Source: Neodontobutis hainanensis (Eukaryota > Chordata > Actinopteri > Gobiiformes > Odontobutidae). Taken from it: DNA of 64,000 nucleotides. The notes below the pieces were generated by a model, which was not told the DNA's origin, did not search any database, and was given only the letters and a program-made list of their open reading frames with translations. Position numbers and translations under genes: made by a program. Below are positions 9,201-19,699 of the stretch, piece by piece; positions within the stretch are counted from its first letter, which is position 1, and each line of letters begins with the position of its first letter. The stretch is taken from NCBI GenBank assembly GCA_024349245.1, contig JALDNG010000022.1, forward strand, positions 15,547,501 through 15,611,500, read 5' to 3'.

Positions 9201-12200
9201 ATATAGGGAGATGCAGCATGATGTTAAGAAGGAAAGAGCAGAAAGCCCATGAGGACATGTATGCAAGGTTAGATAGTAATGAAGGTGAGAGGAATGTGTA
9301 TTGGTTGGCGAGACAGAAGGATAAAGATGGAAAGATTGTGCAGCAGGTTAGAGTGAATAAAGACAGAGATGGAAATGAGTTGACATGGGACAGGAGGGTG
9401 AGGGAAAGATGTAAGAAGTACTTTGAGGAACTCATGAATGAGGAAAATGACAGAGTTAGCAGAGTAGGAGAGGCAAATATTTTAGGGCAGGAAGTTGAAA
9501 GAATTAGCAAGGGTAAAATTAGGAGGGCTTTGAAGAGGATAAAGAGAAGAAAGGCGGGTGTGTCTAGGATGTGTCTAGGAAAGAAGGCAGTAGAATGTTT
9601 AACTAGGTTGTACAGGTTTTTTTAGACTTAGATAAAATTTGTGCAAGCCACACTGCACAATGCAAAATAAGTAAATTGTAATCTCCTGCAAGTTCACACT
9701 GAGCGATGGAATAAATGTTGAGTTGTGGCCACATCTGAAGTCAGCCGCAGCGCATTTCAGACTCTGAACGTAGTCACTGATGGCATCATTGGCCTGCGTC
9801 CAAGTTGTCAGGGTGACGAGGAGTATTAAGTTAGTGCTTACCATAACGGCTTACGGTCCTCTGTATTTGAGTCCCACATATAAGTTATAATAAGTTGTAT
9901 TTGATGCTGTGGGGACGCGCTAATGAGTATGTAATTTCCCAGCACATTCCTATTGGTTAGTTGGCTGACAGCGAGAGGCAGACACACTGCAATAATTCCT
10001 CTTAATTTCTGACACTGCTTGGTATCTGTCGTAGCTTGTCTTTGGTCATAAGATGGTTCTATCTTTTATCTTTCTCCTGCCTCACTGTAAGACGTACGAC
10101 CACCGTTTTTGGGGCTATGATGGCTGATCTTCATAACGACGCGTCTTTCGTCTGCAAAGGCTGAAATTGTGCAGTGTAGACCAGGCTTTAAAGCAGGGGT
10201 GTCATTCTTGCCCGCGGGCCCCAAGAATGACACCCCTGCTCTAATCTGTTTAATCCGCCCCCCCAGAATGATTTTGCAAAGTAGAATAATTTCTCAATGA
10301 AAGAAACTGCTGTTCTAAATGTGACCACTGGATGTCGCAATAGCGACATGGGTTATTTGCAACCAGGCCGCAAAGCAAGAATAAATAACTTACATTATTT
10401 CCGTTTTATTTATTATCTGAGTCTGAACAATGTTTTATTTTGAAAAATGATTGGATTCCCACTATTACATCCATCTACTACTCACTCTTGACGCTTGTCT
10501 CAGTCACGTGATACGTTAAAGTGGGTAACTGTTGTGTAATATTTTTGATATTATGCGTTTTATTTTTGTATACTTAATTAGTTATTCATTTATGCATGAT
10601 GAGTTTATGTTATGTGTTTTATGGTTTATACTTATGCATGATTATATTCAAATAGGATGTTATATGTAATACATCTAGAAACATATTAATAGAAAAAAAG
10701 AAAACATAATGTCAGAGTGTATGGTTTTTACATGATAAGTTTAGTACACACACACACACACAGGGAAGATCTAAGTTACAGATAAGAGGCATGTGCCTGG
10801 CACCAGATGAGGACAGAAAGTAATTGGGGCCATTAGAAAGGAGGAGTCCTTGGCCCAGTGAAGAGTTTGTAAATTGTTAAAACTGTCATGTTAAAAAATG
10901 TATAAAAGGCTTGTCTGAAGAGACAATCTTTGGTAGAGCTTGGGATATTCTACTCGGGTTGATGTTGTTCTACATACAATAAAGACTCTATGGCATTGGA
11001 ATAATTGTGTGCTCATAATTACTTCCATTGAATCGGGTGGCTGAAGGCTGAGAGGTCAGTTTCAGATAATTTTGCTACCACATAACTCCACTTAAAATGC
11101 TGCTTGAGACAGTATTAAACCTGAATTTGTTCTGTAAAATGAATGCCTTCTGTGGAGATTTGAAGAAAGTGAACAGTGTGTGATTTACTGTAATAATGTC
11201 ACTTCAGTGCATACGTTTGGTTTGTTGAAATTGTTCATACATTGTACAGTTTTCTTGTTTTGTTTTTTTTACAATAAGCCTACAAGGAAGGGAGTAACTC
11301 AACCCTCCTGAATAGTTTCTACCTCAGTTTGTATGGTATGCTGAGTTAGCTCAGGATTAAGATTATGACAAATATTGTATTTTATACCTGGAAGAGTTTG
11401 TATTTGTTCAATCAAAGATTAGATGTGACTTAAAGTTGTATAACCTTGTAGATACACTGAGACGAAGTGTAAGTTACAATCACTGAGGCATTGTGTTCTT
11501 AAAATTGCCCCAATGTTTTTTTTTTTAGAATTTTCAGCTAATTTGAAGTGTTCTGTCGAGAGGATTATTTGTGAAGTGTACATTTTCAGAATTTGCTTGT
11601 AATATTTTGGACCAAACTAAAAACAAAAGAAACAATCTGAAGTTGTTTTTATTTTTAAATTATTATGCTATAATTTTACTGATTCGGCCCACTTGTAAAT
11701 AGATTTTTCCCTATGCGGCCCCTGAGACACACCTGCTTTAGAAGAGTGAGAGGATGCGTAAGGAATGGAGAAGTGTTTTGGTGCTGATTTTTAAGAACAA
11801 AGGAGATGTGCAGAGTTGTTGAAACTACAGAGGTAATAAGCTGATGAGTCATACAATAAAATTTTGGGAAAGAGTAGTGGAAGCTAGGCTAAGGAGAGAA
11901 GGGAGCATCTGTGCGCAGCAGAATGGTTTCATGCCAAGAAAAAGCACTACAGATGCAATATTTGCTTTGACAATGTTGAAGTCCAGATAGGGTCAGAAAG
12001 AGCTGCCTTGTGTCTGTAGATCTAGAGAAGGCGACAAGAGAGGAGCTTTGGTATTGTATGAGGAGGTCTGGAGTGGCAGAGAAGTATGTTAGAGTGGAGC
12101 AGGATATGTATGAGAGCAGTAGGACAGGGGTGAGGTGTGACAGAGGAGTTCACGGTGAAAGATTAGCTTAGAGCCTCTTGTTTGCAGTGGAGATGGACAG

Positions 12201-15200
12201 GCTGACAGATGCGATCATACAGGATGTCCATGTACTATGACGTTTGTGGAGGACGCTGGGATCTGTAGTGAGAGCAGGGAGCAGGTGGAGGTTTGCTCTG
12301 GAGAGAAGAGGGATGACCTGTGTGTGAATGAGAGAGTGGAACAGTGAGGTCCCAGGGAGTGTTGAAAAGAGGGGAAGAAGCATGTACCAGCGAGAATAAA
12401 AGGAAAGCTGTACAGGACAGAAGTGAGACCAGCGATGTTGTTTGGTTTGGAGACAAAGGCACTGAGGAAAAGACAGGAGGAAGAGTTAGAGGAAGCGGAA
12501 CTGAAGATGTTGGGAGTGACAAGGATGGATAGAATCAGGAATGAGTTCATCATAGGGACAGCTCATGTGAAATGTTTTGGAGACAAAGTTGTCGAGGCCA
12601 GGTTAAGATGGTTTGGACATGTTCAGAGGAGGGAGAGGAAATATATCAGTCATAGGATGCTCAGGTTAAAGCTGCCAGAGGACAAGATAAAGACCAAAAG
12701 GAGGTTTATGGATGTAGTGAAGAAGGACATGAAGGTAGTTGGTTTGAGAGTAGAGGATCCAGGGGATAGGGCCAAATGGAAGCAGATGATTTGCTGTGGA
12801 AACCCTAGAAGGGAACAGCCAAAAGGAAAATAACAGCCAAAAGGTACAGTTACACAGACTTAGTGATATGATTCCTACAATCCAAAAATAATGATAGCTT
12901 CTTGACTATTACTCGCTCACAGGAAGCATGTATGTGTTTAAAGTGGAGTTACAAGGAAAAAGAGGTTGTCCAAATATTATAAATTTGAATATTATAAGAC
13001 AGACTTTATTTTAATATTTTAAACTTAAATACAATGCAAATGTAATTACTATAATAACTTTCCTAACATAAGATGTGATTATTTTATTATTATTATTTGT
13101 ATTATCCTTGTAAGAAAATTCACTGTTGGCACACGCCACTAGAGGGCCTTCAGCATGATTTTGGGGGCAGAATCTGAAGAAAACCTAAACTCCACCCAGA
13201 AAAGCCTTCGCTCAGCCCGGGAGTTGTTCCTTGAACCGTCTTGCTGTGAGGCGACAGTGCTACCCACTTGATTAATTCATGTCTTTTCCAGACTTTATTT
13301 TCTGGTTTATTTCTAACCCGACAGATGTACAGTAACAGTTTACACTTTAGGACTCGTTCTTCATTGTTATCATAATAAGCATATTATCTGTATTGTTTTG
13401 CTGTAAAATTTATTTTTGCACCCCTAGAAAGCCATATATTATATGAGCAACAGATTTGATGAATGTGTGTCCTTAGCAATGGCAGTTAACTATCAGCTTT
13501 CAACAAAAAGACTGAACCGTGCTACTGACTTGATAAACAGACCCGAGCCTGACTGTTAAATGACTCCTGGATTCCTCTAAGTATTTAAAAATGTACACCA
13601 TAACATCAACTACATCCTAAATACTCAGGTGAGTTATAAAGTTAGAATAATGACATACAGTAACTGACAAAAATGACAAAATTATTTGGGAATTCAGAGC
13701 TTGGCCCAGACCTGAGTATACACAGGATAGTACACTGAGTTTAACACAAAGCCTGAAGTTTGAAAGTTGTTCAAAGACCTTAACTATCTTTAGCAATCTT
13801 GCAGAATACCATGAATACCGTGAATAGAGTCAGAGTACTTACCACTGGGGGGGCTTGTTTCAGATGCAGCATATATCCTCTGTAAAGCTGCAATCTTTTC
13901 TATTTGAGTCAGAGTAAATGTTTTTGATGTGTAACACTGAGGCTCATTCTTTAACGTTTTTAATGTTGCTACTTTATTCAAAATTGTGGGGACTTGCTGC
14001 TGGTCCTTTATGTTGAATATAAGATATTGTCCTGTGCAGCTTTGACACAGCTCCTGGATGTCTGTGTTATTTTCCACAAAGTCAACAAAAGCTGTAGCTG
14101 TGGGGTCTGACTCGACAGTGAAGAGAACTAGAGTGAAGGCATAGATCTGAGAGCCGAAGGTGTCTCGGATGGTCTTAAACTCTGCCTTGTCTTCATCGGT
14201 GAGAGGAGCCACAGGTAAAACCATGATAAAAGCATGGACCCCCTCAGGATCACACAGAGAAATGCAGCTGAAACACTGCTCCATCACTTCCTTTGGAGAT
14301 TTTCCAGAGAGAGCTGGCAGCTCGACTATGGACACACGCCGTCCGGACACCTCTCCCTGGCGTTTGATGCTGGATAGACAAGACGCTGTTGGACCTAGAA
14401 TAGCTTTAGCAGCGGATGTCTTCCCTGCTCCTTTCCTTCCACAGAAAACCAAGTTCAGAGACGGTTTCATCTCTTCTGAGAAGCTGTCAGTCAGGGTGAC
14501 AAAGGATCCATTGTTATTTTGGACCATGGTCTCAATTTTCTCCATTAACTGACTGATGTCTTCATTAGGCAAACTATGGAATCTTGATTCACAATCCATA
14601 AGCAACCTGTTTACACAGACAGCCATCTCTTCAAAATGTGTAAAGATAATTATTGAGTGTTTAAAAGCATTTGGACCAAACAATGTCAGGATGAACTTCA
14701 GCGTTTCTTGTTTTTCTCTGTGAACCCAGAAGGTTTCACTAACAACAGCAGTGCGTTCGGTCCTGGGTAACATTCAGTAACACATCTCTTAAGTTCTTCT
14801 CTCACTTGTTCCACAGTCAAACTGAACAGGTATGGGGTTTTCACTACTTTGAGTTGTTTTCCTCGACATTCCCCTTGCACAGCTTTCGGATTAACCTGAT
14901 TGCTGCTGATCAATTTACTTAGGGCTTTCTTTTTGTCATCACTTTTCCCCAACAACAGAATCCGAAGTTGAAAATCTGTGAGGAAAAAAAAACTTGTTGA
15001 TTTTTGCTGCTCGAAGCTAGGAGCTAAGCTACCTGCTGAGAGTGGTCTATAATCTGTCCCACTGTGGGAGATTCTTGCAGGGACTCAGCTCCTAGTTAGA
15101 TGCCTCAGTAATGAATGGACCTTAGCTTGACCCATCTGTGCTCCTGGCCTGGCCTGACCTGACTGACCCTCTTTGACCCAGTAACCAATCCCTTCTGCTG

Positions 15201-17274
15201 ATATAAAATAAATTTCTTATTCATTTATTTCTAAAAAATATGTACTTTATTGCATGTACTGACATCTCTTGTACATTTTGCCTAACTTGGGTTTGAGACC
15301 GTATTACCTGTGAAAATGGCACTCTCTTGTGAGACATGGCGCCTTGTTGGGTCCAGTGCTGTAAATCCTGAAAAGTGAAAAGAACCTTTTAACATTGCAG
15401 TTTTTTCCTGATCACAATCACAAAAGTCACTACACCTACCAGCTTGTTGAACTTTTTAAAGACGCTAATTTTTGTTTCTTTTTGTCTGGTGTGAGGATGC
15501 GCCGTCTGTACAGAGGGGTCTTCAAATGCATCGTAGTTCAAATGTTCTCCATTATTCTCTTTAACTATCTGTCCCAATCGTGTGAACAGCTCTGCAAGTT
15601 TAAAGTTCTTTAATCTTATTTCTTCTTCCTTAAAGTTCTTCATCCACAGATGCCTGTATCTGCACTTTTTGATCATCTTTTCTAAAAGATGGTTGTTTAA
15701 ATACATGGCACTTGAACTCTCTTCTCTGTCCAAATTACATGTAGCCTTCACATAATAACCCATATCAATGTCTAGAAATGACCAATAACCCTTTGTAAAG
15801 TCTTGTGTGGTCTGTATATACTAAAATACCTTTTGCGTCTGTGTAAGACAAAGGCAGCCAGAAAAGGGATATTAGTGGAACACAACATATCACTAAAATT
15901 CCTTATTTGTTTATGATTTTCAGATTTTTCTTTCCTCATTCACTCCGGCAATGTTGTTGTTGGTGGATTAAAACTAACCCAAAACAATAATATGCTGCAT
16001 TACACTGTCAACAACACACAGCAACAAGCGTCCTTTTGTGTGGTGTCTTGTAACACAAGAGAAATCCATAGTTTTCAGTCATGTGACATTCAAAGTGCCC
16101 TGGAGGTCTAAAGACAGCAGCTGCCTGAGGATTCCAACAAGAGAGTCAGTGGGTTACTTTCTATTCAGTTGCAAACTCTGCATGTTTTTATTGCCTTGAA
16201 CAGTTTTAAAACACTCATTTGAGAACAAACAGACAGTTTGTGACCACTCCAGATGTTGATGGGCGGTGGAGCACAGAGGTGCAATAATAATATAAAGAGA
16301 ATGTAATGTCACATGAGGACTATAAAGAGTGTTTGTTGAAGAAAATACAATACATTAATTACAAAGCTTATATCCATGGAAGGTTAAAGCTACAGAAGAA
16401 TTCAACAATTGTCATTAAATTTCACACTGTGACAGCTGAAAGTATTTTGTATAAAAACATCTAAACATCTTATAAGTACTATTCCACCAGGTAAAGGAAA
16501 GGAAAACAATACAATCATCTGATATGATATCTTCTTCACTCCCCTCTGCTGCTATCCTGTGCTCATTATAGCATGGAGGGGGAATAAAACATTTATTATG
16601 CTACAAAATATACACATTTAACAGCATCTAATATTTAAATTGATCAACTCACTGTCAGGAGGTATGACTTCAAAGCTCCAGCTGCGTGTCAAGGGGGAAC
16701 CATCTGCAAACAAAATAAATTCTTCATTATAAAAACACACAGTTACGCACCATTCAATTAGTATTAGCCGTGGTTTATCTGACTATATCAATTTGAGATC
16801 AGTGCAGTATTTCCGCTGCATTCCTTTGATTCACACCATTACCAGTCAGTTTCAATGTCTGCCAACGTTAGTGTTAATCCAGTTGACTCTCAGCAAGTGA
16901 CGTTGTATAAGTGACAAATAAAAATTACTAAACAAGATTTGATCATTTCTATAAAACAACAAGTCCAGGTAAAACCATAGCAGCCTGAACATCCTACCCT
17001 CTTCTGGAAACTGTTAAAAAAATGTATTTTTAAAACAAAATATATTTAGAGATTTTAGTTTGAGACTTAATAAACAAGAAATATCTGTCCACAGTGTGTA
17101 CAGTGTGCTGAGCCAAGCCATGGCATAAGTCAATTAAAAAGCATTGAATGATCTAAAATAAAATAAAATGGGCCAGGCAGCATTCTCTGGGCCGGTGAAG
17201 AAATAATCCTGCCTTTAAAGGATACCTTTATTATCTGAATAAACCGATCACTCACCTTCAGATGAAGTCGCCAT
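6206..17274 (-). CDS. Multi-domain GIMAP GTPase (GIMAP8-like) with long coiled coil
   Basis: Six exons, every intron in phase 1: 17256-17274 (start MATSSE), 16653-16703, 15436-15771, 15308-15367, 13843-14975, 6206-8208; about 1200 residues. Exon 3 encodes a short AIG1-tail-like module (LGQIVKENNGEHLNY). Exon 5 encodes two AIG1 GTPase domains. The first has a decayed P-loop (LLLGKSDDKKKA). The second has an intact P-loop (GRKGAGKTS), but VELPAL replaces DTPG. Exon 6 carries a canonical third AIG1 domain (GKTGSGKSSSGN, then DTPGMF), followed by about 440 residues of E/K/Q-rich coiled coil and a CSLL terminus. Known: GIMAPs are immune-cell GTPases acting on intracellular membranes and lymphocyte survival; GIMAP8 has three GTPase domains. 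Exon 5 needs one extra base near 14700-14716 to stay in frame, so it is either a sequence error or a disabled allele. The intron between exons 5 and 6 is full of transposons. The splice model is inferred; the exon content is seen directly. Confidence 0.82.
8430..9623 (+). mobile_element. RTE-like LINE, 5' piece (degenerate)
   Basis: Decayed reading frames encode endonuclease-type sequence (VMLNVVRAYAPQVGCEQEEK, from 8595) and a linker before the reverse transcriptase (NVYWLARQKDKDGKIVQQ, from 9293). The element is interrupted at 8692-8862 by a dispersed repeat and breaks off at 9623 in the sequence that normally leads into the RT domain (TRLYRF). It continues at 11744 on the other side of a 2.1 kb insertion. 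It sits in the GIMAP intron, antisense to that gene. The RTE clade is inferred from the protein motifs. Confidence 0.8.
8692..8862 (+). repeat. Dispersed repeat inside the LINE
   Basis: The motif CTGGGATAGGCTACAGTCAT and the ending GAATGAATGAATGG are typical of the 3' end of a common teleost repeat. It interrupts the endonuclease part of the RTE-like LINE. Relatives are at 1590-1725 and 5321-5544. Confidence 0.6.
9624..10193. mobile_element. Non-autonomous DNA element inserted in the LINE
   Basis: This segment separates the two LINE pieces together with the hAT-like element. Its ends share inverted sequence: ACACTGCACAA at 9650-9660 and TTGTGCAGTGT at 10168-10178, the latter in the context GTGTAGACCAGGCTTTAAA, which resembles ends of common teleost DNA transposons. 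A minus-strand ORF (9599-9844) begins with a signal-peptide-like MVSTNLILLVTLTTWTQA, but no family is recognisable. Confidence 0.45.
10194..11735. mobile_element. hAT-like non-autonomous element, itself interrupted by an LTR
   Basis: The left end CAGGGGTGTC and the right end GACACACCTG are imperfect terminal inverted repeats. They are flanked by CTTTAAAG (10186-10193) and CTTTAGAA (11736-11743), a plausible 8-bp target duplication with two mismatches; 8 bp is the hAT family rule. The left end forms a perfect 19-bp palindrome with an 11-base loop (10192-10240). No transposase is visible. A solo LTR sits inside it. Confidence 0.6.
10530..11082 (+). mobile_element. Solo LTR of a retroelement
   Basis: A 553-bp segment begins TGTTGTG and ends TACCACA (TG...CA rule) and is flanked on both sides by TAAC (10526-10529 and 11083-11086), a 4-bp target duplication. 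It has a TATA box (TATAAAAGG at 10901) and an AATAAA signal at 10978, spaced as in an LTR R region. No internal gag, pol or env sequence is next to it, so recombination between two LTRs probably removed the body. Confidence 0.75.
11744..12850 (+). mobile_element. RTE-like LINE, 3' piece with reverse transcriptase remnants
   Basis: This is the continuation of the element broken at 9623. Decayed frames encode RT motifs (VLIFKNKGDVQSC, then FMPRKSTTDAIFALTML) and the conserved C-terminal region of this LINE group: GLETKALRKRQEEELE, then VEARLRWFGHVQRRE, then RRFMDVVKKDMKVVG (longest frame 12423-12833). The 3' end carries a duplicated AACAGCCAAAAGG. Stops and frameshifts show that it is dead. Confidence 0.85.
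12851..13842. other. Remaining GIMAP intron 5 sequence
   Basis: This AT-rich stretch lies between the end of the RTE-like LINE and GIMAP exon 5. I see no ORF with family resemblance and no clear repeat. Confidence 0.5.
14700..14716 (-). other. One-base frameshift in GIMAP exon 5
   Basis: Two long reading frames meet here. The upstream frame reads PSGFTEKNK and then hits a stop, while the downstream frame continues with ETLKFILTLFG, which is what family members have after that point. Exon 5 is 1133 bases, one short of the length its phase-1 borders require. The site sits next to a run of five A bases on the coding strand. Confidence 0.75.
15772..16652. other. GIMAP intron between exons 2 and 3
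   Basis: About 0.9 kb without coding potential or recognisable repeats. If an AIG1 P-loop module was ever present before exon 3, no trace of it is visible here. Confidence 0.45.
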
Positions 17275-17340
17275 GATGTCACTTTGTTGTACACATCGAA
17301 TTTGGACAAAATTTATAAATAAGAACAAGAACAGGAAGTT
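17275..17340 (-). promoter_or_regulatory. Candidate GIMAP promoter
   Basis: Upstream of the GIMAP start codon the minus strand has an ETS-like ACTTCCTG and then a TATTTATAAAT TATA-like sequence about 35-45 bases before the ATG. I see no convincing splice acceptor for a separate 5' UTR exon, although a donor-like GACG/GTGAGTG at about 18940 next to AGGAAGTTTC could mark one. Confidence 0.25.
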
Positions 17341-17539
17341 TAAAAAACAGCACTGTCTTGTCCTGAACTTATGCTGAACTCCGCTGATAATTGATTTTGA
17401 TAAAAATGGGTGTATACAATGATCGATAAGGCCATGGTGAGCTATAAACAGAAGAAAGAAATAGATTATATTATCGAAGTAATTTTTAGGTGGATATGTA
17501 CTAAAAATACAAATGGCAATTACAATAAACAGAATTGTA

Positions 17540-18260
17540 TAGATGGATATATACAATGATAGGCAAGGGTAAGGTGAGCAGTAGAGCAATGGATATAGTG
17601 CAAATATATTATGAACAGAAGCAGTCTGAGTAACAGTAGTGCAGTGGAAGTTATTGCATATTTTTGTAAAGTGCAGTAGTGCAAGATGCATATGTGAGCA
17701 ATTGACAAGTAAATATTGATGGTAAATATTTACTGCATCTTCTCACGACTGCTAAAGCTTTGCCCATGTTTTTAACCATTACATTGAAATGTTTGGACCA
17801 AGACAGTTGACTGTCAATGTGTACACCTCGCAATTTAGCCTCATTCACCTGTTCTATTTGTGAATTATACAATTGTTTAAGCTTTTGCTCCTTCTTCAGT
17901 GAGTGACTAGAAACAATTAATACACTTTTAGTTTTTGACACATTAAGGACCAATCTATAGTCCATAATAAACTTTTCTACTAATCTAAAGTTTTCATTTT
18001 GAAATTTAGTCATGATGAAGTGGCTGATGCATAAACAGTTGTGTCATCTCCATACTTTATTTTTTTTTTAATTATTATTATTATTATTTTTTTTTTTACA
18101 GCCATAGGAAGGTCATTTGTAAAATTTGAATACATCAAAAGGGTCAAGAAAGCTTCCTATAGAAATACCGCCTTCTGGTTATCAGAAACGCTGCCATTAA
18201 AAAAAAAAACTCTGTGACCTTTTAGTCAAGTAAGATCTGACCCAAGCAACTGCAGATGGA
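17540..18260 (-). mobile_element. L2-like LINE fragment (reverse transcriptase C-terminal part)
   Basis: The minus strand encodes GDDTTVYASA (the RT catalytic-box region, just above 18000), then VLNVSKTKSVLIVSS and EAKLRGVHIDSQLSWSKHFN, followed by KNMGKALAVVRRCSKYLP. This is the typical order at the end of the RT domain in L2/Rex-type non-LTR elements. An ATT-rich simple repeat (18060-18100) interrupts the 5' side. It is 5'-truncated with stop codons. Confidence 0.8.
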
Positions 18261-19699
18261 CTAAAACCATAGCACGCAAGAGTTACAGATGTCAAATCAA
18301 ACATTGTTACTTTCATCCCTGTTCTATGAATGAGATACTGAAAAACAAAAACATTTAAAAATCTAACAGGAATCATTTTACTGAAAACTTGGCTAGCCTA
18401 ATGTAACTATATACTAATTTCATTGCTAAAATAAAATGCTTTCTTGCACCTTCTCCCCCTTTCAGACTTCTTTTTTATGTGAGAAAAATAAAAACTTAGG
18501 TCAGAAATAGCCTGTTACAATTCAAATCCCGTGGTAACTTATATTGAATTTTGACAGAAGTAAACTAATATTTTGACCTGCTCCTGTCAGTTAGCCACGC
18601 AAAGACTTAACTTATACCAAGGCCTAACGTTACGTAAGAGGAACCACCCCAACGTTTTTGGACAAGAAACTGAATTAACTCGTATAAAGCAAAAGCTCCA
18701 CAACCCAGAAATGCTTTGTGTCTGAGAGAGTTTTTAAGGACTGTTTAAATTTGTTCAGCTTGTAATTCTCGAGCAATGAGCACAAGAAAGACACGAATAA
18801 CAAAGTTGGTTAAACTAGACAATAAGTCATGACACGCACCTGGCCCTTATGATTTAGATTAGAATATTTGCAGAAATGTAGCTTGTGGGTTAGCTATTTC
18901 CATACTGTATCAAACTACAACAATTTAAATCACTCACCGTCTAAGTCATCAAAAGAGAAAGTAAAATCTTAGTTTTGTTTTGGATCCTGTGTGGGTGAAA
19001 CTTCCTGTGGGATTGCAGAAGGCGCAGGTTAAGGGACAACCGCTCTACCTGTCTGCTGTGGTTTTGTGATACTCATTTTTGACATCATTACTGATGTTTG
19101 CAAGTCCGGACATGGCAAGAACGACTGGAGAACGGGAGAATACAGTAGGGACTTGTATTTTGAAACAGCAGTGAACTTCTTGACATCACGTGATGACTTC
19201 ACCTCTCTGCTGGTCTTTTCCTGCATTCCCCCCTAATCTTAGCTATAAGTGATAATTAGTATATCAATTAATAAGTTTAAAAATTCATAACCTGGCTTAA
19301 ATGAGGCTTCAGTGCTCTAGAAGGAAATCTAGTGGTCAATAAAAAGAAGTACAATTGAGATGTGTCATTTATTGGTTCATGGATTGTTTGGGATTTGATG
19401 TGCCGTGCACATTCTTGTTCAATTACACTACATGGCTGTGTGATTTCAAACTGACACAATAAAATATAAAATTAACATGAACTCATGTTTAAGACAATTA
19501 TTATTTTTTTGTATATTATCTACAGTAGTCTAGAGCTCTATATCAGACATTTTGTGCTCTGAATTATAGTCTAACCTAAAACAATTGTAAATAGTAAAAA
19601 GGAAGTATGGGGTAGAGAACTGTACACCCCAAGGTAGTTTAGTTTGTCATGTATTGTTGGATATTATGATTAAGTCTGTATCTTCAGATTTAGATTTTT
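18261..19699. other. Intergenic region upstream of GIMAP
   Basis: No convincing gene. A donor-like GTGAGTG on the minus strand near 18939, preceded by AGGAAGTTTCACCC, could belong to an unproven 5' non-coding GIMAP exon. The remainder is AT-rich. Confidence 0.4.

Noticed and set aside
9136..9510. Minus-strand ORF rich in leucine and serine
   Set aside because: Antisense shadow of the RTE-like LINE reading frame.
12168..12553. Minus-strand ORFs opposite the LINE C-terminus
   Set aside because: The plus strand has the recognisable LINE protein; these are its shadows.
13790..14955. A separate second GIMAP gene
   Set aside because: Phase-1 splice sites at both ends fit the flanking exons exactly, so one multi-exon gene explains it better.
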